From the NCBI RefSeq assembly GCF_008636115.1, contig NZ_QLZD01000033.1:359277-423276 (forward strand): a DNA stretch of 64,000 nt, given 5' to 3'. Positions within the stretch are counted from its first letter, which is position 1, and the number at the start of each line of letters is the position of its first letter. A program made the translations under genes and the position numbers. This DNA comes from Candidatus Tokpelaia sp. Lineage in GTDB: Bacteria > Pseudomonadota > Alphaproteobacteria > Rhizobiales > Rhizobiaceae. The notes below the pieces were generated by a model. That model was not told the DNA's origin and ran no database searches. It worked only from the letters and a program-made list of their open reading frames with translations. Below are positions 58,722 to 64,000 of the stretch, in pieces.

Positions 58722-58961
58722 TTATACTGCATTATCAGAAACGACAATCCAGTGTTTATCTTTTGAAATCGGTGCCGTTTCCTGGATAGCAACAGCGTCA
58801 CCAATCTTGAATTTATTGTGCTCATCATGCGCTTTATATTTTTTGGACTGACGAACCGTTTTTTGCAAAAGAGGGTGAGAATAACGGCGTTCCACTTTTA
58901 CGACAACAGTCTTATTACTCTTATCGCTGACAACAACGCCATGCAAAATACGTTTAGGCAT
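58722..58961 (-). CDS. rpsQ: 30S ribosomal protein S17
   Basis: Primary 16S-rRNA-binding OB-fold protein. The ATG at 58961 ([18 protein letters not shown]) gives 79 residues, the family length; a longer frame adds 23 unrelated residues. It has an AAGGAA site and contains [20 protein letters not shown]. Confidence 0.97.
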   Translation of the reverse strand: MPKRILHGVVVSDKSNKTVVVKVERRYSHPLLQKTVRQSKKYKAHDEHNKFKIGDAVAIQETAPISKDKHWIVVSDNAV

Positions 58962-58971
58962 AATAATTCCT

Positions 58972-59172
58972 TCAAGCCTGACTTTTACCCGCAATTTCGC
59001 GGGTGATAGTCTTAATACGCGCAATATCACGGCGAACCTGCTTAATGCGCATTGTCTTTTCCAACTGACCCGTAGCTTTCTGAAAGCGCAAATTAAACTG
59101 CTCTTTTTTCAAACCGGCCAATTCTTCACTCAACTGATCAGGCGTTTTTGCCCGTATATCGGAGGCTTTCAT
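58972..59172 (-). CDS. rpmC: 50S ribosomal protein L29
   Basis: Helical hairpin protein near the exit tunnel, 66 residues. It contains [19 protein letters not shown] and [10 protein letters not shown]. Two adjacent ATGs (59175, 59172) follow AAGGGA; the second has better spacing. It is 10 bp upstream of rpsQ. Confidence 0.97.
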   Translation of the reverse strand: MKASDIRAKTPDQLSEELAGLKKEQFNLRFQKATGQLEKTMRIKQVRRDIARIKTITREIAGKSQA

Positions 59173-59183
59173 CATTTATCCCT

Positions 59184-59597
59184 TTACTCAGCAATACGCT
59201 GGATAAAACGCGTTTTAACCGGGAGTTTCGCCGCTCCCAAACGAAGAGCCTCACGCGCTATATCTTCTGAAACACCGTCAAGCTCAAACATAATACGCCC
59301 GGGAGCAACACGAGCAGCCCAATATTCGACACTGCCCTTACCTTTACCCATACGAACCTCTGTAGGCTTTGCCGTCACCGGAAGATCTGGGAAAATGCGA
59401 ATCCATACACGACCGGCGCGTTTCATATGCCGCGTAATAGCACGGCGGGCAGCCTCAATCTGACGCGCAGTAACGCGTTCCGGCTCGAGCGCTTTCAAAC
59501 CGAAAGCACCGAAATTAAGCTCCGTCCCACCTTTCGCATTACCGTGAATACGACCCTTAAACTGTTTGCGGAACTTTGTGCGCTTAGGCTGCAACAT
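59184..59597 (-). CDS. rplP: 50S ribosomal protein L16
   Basis: tRNA-site protein of the large subunit. 137 residues, starting [16 protein letters not shown], with [28 protein letters not shown] and the arginine-methylation-type [16 protein letters not shown]. It lies between rpsC (35 bp) and rpmC. Confidence 0.98.
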   Translation of the reverse strand: MLQPKRTKFRKQFKGRIHGNAKGGTELNFGAFGLKALEPERVTARQIEAARRAITRHMKRAGRVWIRIFPDLPVTAKPTEVRMGKGKGSVEYWAARVAPGRIMFELDGVSEDIAREALRLGAAKLPVKTRFIQRIAE

Positions 59598-59632
59598 TGT
59601 TCTCTCTCCAAAAAACTCTTAATCCAACATTA

Positions 59633-60343
59633 TCAGGCTGTTTCGTGGCGGCGACCTGAAAAATTTCCCTGATTATCGCTTTCTTGCGCCCGACGCTCCG
59701 AAGCCATCGGATCATGCTCAAGAATTTCACCTTTAAACACCCAAACTTTAACACCGCAAATCCCATAAGCAGTTTTTGCTGCTGCAGTAGCATAGTCAAC
59801 ATCGGCGCGTAAAGTATGAAGCGGCACCCGCCCTTCACGATACCATTCCATACGAGCAATTTCTGCTCCGCCCAGGCGACCTGAACAATTGATACGAATA
59901 CCCTCTGCCCCCAGGCGCATGGCCGATTGAACCGCCCGTTTCATGGCACGGCGAAAAGCAACGCGGCGCTCCAATTGCTGCGCAATGGATTGCGCTATTA
60001 AAGCGGCATCAATTTCAGGCTTACGAATCTCCACAATATTCAAAGACGCATCTGATTTGGTCATAGCGGCGAGATCACGGCGCAAACGGTCAATATCCGC
60101 TCCTTTTTTGCCGATAATCAGACCAGGACGAGCCGAATAAATAGTAACCCGGCATTTCTTATGCGGACGTTCAATAACGACTTTGGCGATACCGGCAGCT
60201 TTCAATTTATCCATCAGATAATTGCGAATCAGCAAATCTTCATGCAAGAGGCGGCCATATTCACCTGTATCGGCATACCAGCGAGAATTCCACGTGCGGT
60301 TGACACCAAGACGCAATCCAACAGGATTTATCTTCTGACCCAT
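59633..60343 (-). CDS. rpsC: 30S ribosomal protein S3
   Basis: mRNA-entry protein of the small subunit. 236 residues, with an N-terminal KH domain ([20 protein letters not shown]) and the C-terminal domain with [20 protein letters not shown] and [20 protein letters not shown]. Its start shares one base with the rplV stop. Confidence 0.98.
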   Translation of the reverse strand: MGQKINPVGLRLGVNRTWNSRWYADTGEYGRLLHEDLLIRNYLMDKLKAAGIAKVVIERPHKKCRVTIYSARPGLIIGKKGADIDRLRRDLAAMTKSDASLNIVEIRKPEIDAALIAQSIAQQLERRVAFRRAMKRAVQSAMRLGAEGIRINCSGRLGGAEIARMEWYREGRVPLHTLRADVDYATAAAKTAYGICGVKVWVFKGEILEHDPMASERRAQESDNQGNFSGRRHETA

Positions 60344-60732
60344 TATGCACTCTCCTCTTTTCCAGCCGCTTCACGAACAATTACAGTAAGATGAGAAAAC
60401 GGCCTCTCAACACGACTGGCCCGCCCGCGACCACGAACATGAAACCTCTTCATGACCATGGATTTACCCACATAAGCCTCTGCCACAATCAAAGAATCCA
60501 CGTCCAGATCATGATTATTTTCTGCATTGGCAATAGCCGATTCCAGAGTTTTTTTAACGGTTGCAGAAATACGTTTGCGCGAAAATGTGAGATCCGCCAG
60601 AGCATTATCAACCTTTTTGCCGCGTATCATGGCAGCAACCAGGTTAAGCTTTTGCGGGCTGACGCGAATTGTACGCGCAACAGCTTTTGCCTCATTATCT
60701 TTTAGCTGGCGCGAAGCCTTGGCTTTGCCCAT
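60343..60732 (-). CDS. rplV: 50S ribosomal protein L22
   Basis: Exit-tunnel protein whose hairpin lines the tunnel. 129 residues, with [37 protein letters not shown], and the tunnel hairpin [20 protein letters not shown]. It lies two bases after the rpsS stop. Confidence 0.98.
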   Translation of the reverse strand: MGKAKASRQLKDNEAKAVARTIRVSPQKLNLVAAMIRGKKVDNALADLTFSRKRISATVKKTLESAIANAENNHDLDVDSLIVAEAYVGKSMVMKRFHVRGRGRASRVERPFSHLTVIVREAAGKEESA

Positions 60733-60734
60733 TA

Positions 60735-61013
60735 TTATTTCCTTTTCGCTTTTTTATCCGCACCATGGCCGTAATACGTCCGGGTTGGAGCAAATTCACC
60801 AAATTTATGGCCAATCATTTCCTCTGTAATTGAAACAGGCACATGCTTGCTTCCATTATAAACACCGAAAGTCAGTCCGACAAATTGCGGCAATATAGTG
60901 GAACGTCTGCTCCACATTTTAATTATTTCATTTCTGCCGCCTGTGCGTACCTTCTCAGCTTTTTTGAGAATATAGCCATCGACAAACGGTCCTTTCCATA
61001 CTGAACGAGCCAC
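60735..61013 (-). CDS. rpsS: 30S ribosomal protein S19
   Basis: Head protein interacting with S13. 92 residues: [35 protein letters not shown] and [20 protein letters not shown]. Fourteen bases separate it from rplB. Confidence 0.98.
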   Translation of the reverse strand: MARSVWKGPFVDGYILKKAEKVRTGGRNEIIKMWSRRSTILPQFVGLTFGVYNGSKHVPVSITEEMIGHKFGEFAPTRTYYGHGADKKAKRK

Positions 61014-61027
61014 TTCAGACTACCTCT

Positions 61028-61861
61028 CTATTTTTTGCGCTGATGACGCGAGCGCATAATGAATTTATCCGTTGCCTTATTGGCACGGGTTTTTTTGCCT
61101 TTTGTCGGCTTACCCCAAGGAGAAACCGGGTGACGACCGCCCGATGTGCGTCCTTCACCGCCACCATGCGGGTGATCAACAGGATTCATGGCAACACCGC
61201 GAACATGCGGACGCCTGCCGCGCCAGCGCGAACGCCCGGCCTTACCATCGTTAGTATTGGCATGATCCGTATTGGATACGGCACCAATTGTCGCGAAACA
61301 CTCAACCGGAACCAATCTCTGTTCACCGGAATTAAGCCGAAGTATAGCCATTCCCCGATCGCGACCGACAAATTGCGCATAAGCACCTGCCGAACGAGCA
61401 ATCTGACCGCCTTTTTTAGGTTTCAACTCAATATTATGCACAATAGAGCCAACCGGCATGGCATTGAGCGGCATAGCATTGCCCGGCTTGACATCAACGC
61501 TTGCCCCAGCCGTAACCGAGTCACCCACAGCCAAACGCTGCGGCGCCAGAATATAGCTCAATTCACCATCTTCATAGCGAATAAGGGCGATAAAAGCCGT
61601 CCTGTTAGGGTCATATTCAATGCGCTCAACCTTGGCGGAAACACCATGTTTAAAGCGCTTAAAGTCAATAATACGATAAGAACGCTTGCAACCGCCGCCG
61701 CGAAAACGCACAGTAACACGACCGGCATTATTGCGACCGCCCTTGGAAGCAAGCCCACATGTTAAAGACTTTACCGGCTTTCCTTTATAAAGGCCTGATC
61801 GATCAACAATAACAAGCTGACGCTGACCGGGCGTGGTTGGATTAAAATGCTTAAGCGCCAT
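61028..61861 (-). CDS. rplB: 50S ribosomal protein L2
   Basis: Peptidyl-transferase-centre protein. 277 residues: [20 protein letters not shown], the [11 protein letters not shown] strand, [18 protein letters not shown], the catalytic-site loop [13 protein letters not shown], and the basic end RSRHQRKK. It lies 21 bp after rplW. Confidence 0.98.
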   Translation of the reverse strand: MALKHFNPTTPGQRQLVIVDRSGLYKGKPVKSLTCGLASKGGRNNAGRVTVRFRGGGCKRSYRIIDFKRFKHGVSAKVERIEYDPNRTAFIALIRYEDGELSYILAPQRLAVGDSVTAGASVDVKPGNAMPLNAMPVGSIVHNIELKPKKGGQIARSAGAYAQFVGRDRGMAILRLNSGEQRLVPVECFATIGAVSNTDHANTNDGKAGRSRWRGRRPHVRGVAMNPVDHPHGGGEGRTSGGRHPVSPWGKPTKGKKTRANKATDKFIMRSRHQRKK

Positions 61862-61882
61862 TTCTACCTACTCCACCACAAC

Positions 61883-62176
61883 TCAAATAGCGGCCGAAAG
61901 ATCAATTGACTGCCCATCAGCCAATGTAACGACCGCTTTTTTCACATTATTCTGCCGACCGATAAAACCTTTAAAGCGCTTCATCTTACCTTTGCGTATA
62001 AGAGTATTGACAGCTTTAACCTTAACGGCAAATAAAGCTTCAACCGCAGCCTTGATCTCCGGTTTTGTCGCCCGCTCGGCCACTTTAAAAACCATCTGAT
62101 TATTATCGGAAACCATAGTAGATTTCTCGGTAATAACCGGACTTATAATAATATCATAATGGCGAATATCTATCAT
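61883..62176 (-). CDS. rplW: 50S ribosomal protein L23
   Basis: Exit-site protein that docks trigger factor and SRP. 97 residues: [40 protein letters not shown] and [17 protein letters not shown]. It overlaps the rplD stop by four bases. Confidence 0.97.
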   Translation of the reverse strand: MIDIRHYDIIISPVITEKSTMVSDNNQMVFKVAERATKPEIKAAVEALFAVKVKAVNTLIRKGKMKRFKGFIGRQNNVKKAVVTLADGQSIDLSAAI

Positions 62177-62793
62177 TTGAACCTCTCCTCAAGAGCTTCA
62201 ACGGCGGCTCTTGAAAGAATCAGCTTGCCGCGACGCAAAATATCATAAACATTGGCTCCCCGCACCGAGAGAATATCTATATTCGGAATATTAAGCGCAG
62301 CCTGCTTGAAAGCGGGACTAATATCCGCTCCATCAATAAAGAGCGCATTACCAATATTCAATTTTGTCAAAGCTGAAGCCAGAATCTTCGTCTTACCTTC
62401 TGCAATATTGAATTCATCAATAATAAGCAAGTCTTTTACTCGAGCTTTAACAGAAAGTGCATGACGCAGACCCAAAGCACGGAATTTTTTCGGTAAATCG
62501 TGAATATGATTACGCGATACCGGCCCATGCGCCTTGCCGCCGCCGCGGAATTGCGGCGCCCTGGCTGAAGAGTGCCGGGCGCGCCCCGTGCCTTTTTGTT
62601 TATACATTTTGGCGCCGGTGCGTGCCACATCGGCACGTGTCTGAGACTGATGCGTTCCCTGCTGACGACGAGCCAGTTGCCAACGCACAACGCGCTGCAA
62701 AATATCTTCTCTCGGCTCCAGACCGAAAATAAATTCGGAAAGCTGCAATTTGCCCGCCTCTTTGCCGTCAAATGTATTGATTATTATATCCAT
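62173..62793 (-). CDS. rplD: 50S ribosomal protein L4
   Basis: Exit-tunnel protein; in E. coli it also represses the S10 operon. 206 residues: an N-terminal strand region, the tunnel loop [20 protein letters not shown], and a C-terminal Rossmann-like part ([35 protein letters not shown]). It shares one base with the rplC stop. Confidence 0.98.
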   Translation of the reverse strand: MDIIINTFDGKEAGKLQLSEFIFGLEPREDILQRVVRWQLARRQQGTHQSQTRADVARTGAKMYKQKGTGRARHSSARAPQFRGGGKAHGPVSRNHIHDLPKKFRALGLRHALSVKARVKDLLIIDEFNIAEGKTKILASALTKLNIGNALFIDGADISPAFKQAALNIPNIDILSVRGANVYDILRRGKLILSRAAVEALEERFK

Positions 62794-63536
62794 TATTCGG
62801 CTCCCTCATCTGCGGGCGTTTCAGCAATAATCTTTTTAGCGACAACCTCTTGTCTTTCCGCAGATTTGCGCAAAGCGGCGGGCTTCGGCGCATTTTCGGG
62901 CAGGCTGTATTTCACCGCATCACGGACAAAAATCCAACTGCCCTTAGAACCCGGAACAGCCCCGCGAACAAGAATAAGACCGCGATTTACATCTGTAGAG
63001 ACAATTTCAATATTTTGGGTTGTTACCCGGACATCGCCCATATGACCGGCCATTTTTTTGCCTTTAAAGACTTTGCCCGGATCCTGACGCTGGCCGGTAG
63101 AGCCATGAGCGCGATGTGTAATGGAATTACCATGCGAAGCTCTGTGCCCGCCAAAATTATGGCGCTTCATTACACCGGCAAAACCCTTACCAATGCTCGT
63201 CCCCGTTACATCAACCTTTTGCCCGGGCACAAAATGTTCCGCCGTAATTTCTACCCCGATTTCCAAAAGATTTTCGGGAGAAACGCGAAATTCCGCCAAT
63301 TTTGCTTTCGGCTCCACCGAAGACGCGGCAAAATGGCCACGCAACGGCTTTGTTGTGTTTTTCGCTTTTGCCAGACCAACACCAAGCTGAACCGCCGTAT
63401 AACCGTTTTTCTCAACTGTTCGTTGCGCCACAACCTGACAATTCTCCATTCGCAGAACTGTCACAGGGACATGCTCACCCGCATCATTATAAATGCGCGT
63501 CATACCCAATTTCTGTGCAATCACACCTGAACGCAT
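62793..63536 (-). CDS. rplC: 50S ribosomal protein L3
   Basis: Early-assembly large-subunit protein. The ATG at 63536 ([20 protein letters not shown]) gives 247 residues; a longer frame adds 22 unrelated residues. It contains [20 protein letters not shown] and [20 protein letters not shown] with MAGHMG, plus a charged C-terminal extension usual for alphaproteobacteria. It lies 25 bp downstream of rpsJ. Confidence 0.98.
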   Translation of the reverse strand: MRSGVIAQKLGMTRIYNDAGEHVPVTVLRMENCQVVAQRTVEKNGYTAVQLGVGLAKAKNTTKPLRGHFAASSVEPKAKLAEFRVSPENLLEIGVEITAEHFVPGQKVDVTGTSIGKGFAGVMKRHNFGGHRASHGNSITHRAHGSTGQRQDPGKVFKGKKMAGHMGDVRVTTQNIEIVSTDVNRGLILVRGAVPGSKGSWIFVRDAVKYSLPENAPKPAALRKSAERQEVVAKKIIAETPADEGAE

Positions 63537-63561
63537 CGGATTTATTCCTTCCGTTTCAAGC

Positions 63562-63870
63562 CTAAAGCTTAATCTCGACATCAACACCGGCAGACAGATC
63601 AAGCTTCATCAGCGCATCTACCGTTTGCGGTGTCGGATCAACAATATCAAGAAGACGCTTATGTGTGCGCATCTCAAATTGTTCACGGCTTTTCTTATCA
63701 ATATGAGGCGACCGGTTAACCGTAAATTTTTCAATTCGCGTAGGCAGCGGAATAGGGCCGCGAATATCCGCGCCAGTGCGCTTGGCCGTCGACACAATTT
63801 CTTGTATTGAAGCATCGAGTATCCGATGGTCAAACGCCTTCAAACGAATTCGGATATTTTGACTGTCCAT
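63562..63870 (-). CDS. rpsJ: 30S ribosomal protein S10 (NusE)
   Basis: Small-subunit head protein and NusB partner in antitermination. 102 residues: [40 protein letters not shown] and [17 protein letters not shown]. It is the first gene of the S10 block; tuf ends 92 bp upstream on the same strand, with a strong hairpin in between. Confidence 0.98.
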   Translation of the reverse strand: MDSQNIRIRLKAFDHRILDASIQEIVSTAKRTGADIRGPIPLPTRIEKFTVNRSPHIDKKSREQFEMRTHKRLLDIVDPTPQTVDALMKLDLSAGVDVEIKL

Positions 63871-63902
63871 ACTCTTTTATCCTCACAATTCACATAGTGA
63901 CA

Positions 63903-63953
63903 AAACAGGCTCGGCTCAAGGCAGGGCAGCCTGTTTAGCTGCCCTGCCTTGAG
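63903..63953 (-). promoter_or_regulatory. Hairpin between tuf and rpsJ: terminator or attenuator
   Basis: A perfect 16-bp stem, CTCAAGGCAGGGCAGC (63915-63930) with its complement (63938-63953), around a 7-nt loop. It begins 9 bp after the tuf stop and ends 44 bp before the rpsJ start. A second inverted repeat, AAACAGGCT (63903-63911) with AGCCTGTTT (63928-63936), overlaps it, so the two folds exclude each other. No clean T-run follows the large stem. Confidence 0.7.
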
Positions 63954-63962
63954 CACTCAAAC

Positions 63963-64000
63963 CTATTCTATAATCCTGGAGACTATACCCGCACCAACTG
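63963..64000 (-). CDS. tuf: Elongation factor Tu, last codons only
   Basis: The minus strand at the window edge reads VGAGIVSRIIE and then TAG (63965-63963). This is the conserved C-terminal end of EF-Tu (family VGAGVVxKIIE). The tuf-rpsJ neighbourhood (str operon followed by S10 operon) supports the call. Only about 11 codons are inside the window. Confidence 0.8.
   Translation of the reverse strand, partial: VGAGIVSRIIE

Overview
The window looks like a chromosome segment of a Hyphomicrobiales (Rhizobiales) alphaproteobacterium of the Brucella/Bartonella type. The evidence is a RirA-type Rrf2 iron regulator, the NtrY/NtrX pair, a fused IspDF, a lipoyl domain on the E1-beta subunit of pyruvate dehydrogenase, an EipB envelope protein, and adk lying between secY and rpsM. 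Base composition is near half G+C by eye. Nearly all genes are on the minus strand. I see no tRNA, rRNA, CRISPR array or insertion sequence.

Layout. 1-3 kb: pyrH (cut by the window edge), tsf, rpsB. 3-7 kb: the envelope genes eipB and a SPOR-domain D,D-carboxypeptidase, plus a HIT protein on the plus strand. 7-13 kb: hupB, lon, clpX, clpP (proteostasis). 13-18 kb: trkA and ntrX-ntrY. 18-21 kb, plus strand: rirA (with a candidate Irr box), ispDF and pncC. 21.5-24.1 kb: an accessory four-gene operon, inserted between the convergent pncC and ratA. 24-32 kb: ratA, lipA, lpdA, pdhC, pdhB, pdhA (lipoate synthesis and pyruvate dehydrogenase). 32-39 kb: ftsB, a small membrane protein, eno, kdsA, pyrG, secG, tpiA. 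39-43 kb: a PpiD-like chaperone (plus strand), a squalene/phytoene-synthase-family protein, an Mth938-like protein and yajC. 43-49 kb: a shrunken P-loop ATPase gene, an NlpD-like LytM lipoprotein, recA, an OmpA/YiaD-like pseudogene and rarA. 49-64 kb: one long ribosomal block from rplQ back to rpsJ, ending in the last codons of tuf.

The best candidate for something undescribed is the operon at 21.5-24.1 kb. It is a tandemly repeated two-gene module: a roughly 200-residue protein starting MSGL, which I do not recognise, followed by a DUF2806-like protein starting MPDD. The upstream copy has lost most of its DUF2806 half. The operon has its own near-consensus promoter. It lies beside a second, diverged copy of the last 90 bases of pncC, which suggests a recombination or insertion site.

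Other unusual points: ispDF has no ATG, GTG or TTG upstream of its nucleotide-binding motif; RatA carries an extra hydrophilic segment of about 108 residues; a 187-bp tandem repeat duplicates the region upstream of lipA; lon and clpX share an upstream element; and a 16-bp perfect hairpin lies between tuf and rpsJ. Several neighbours expected from relatives are absent from their usual places (dusB-ntrB-ntrC, secDF), and some genes are decayed. Together these suggest a genome undergoing rearrangement and some reduction. Gene orders quoted for relatives are from memory and were not searched.
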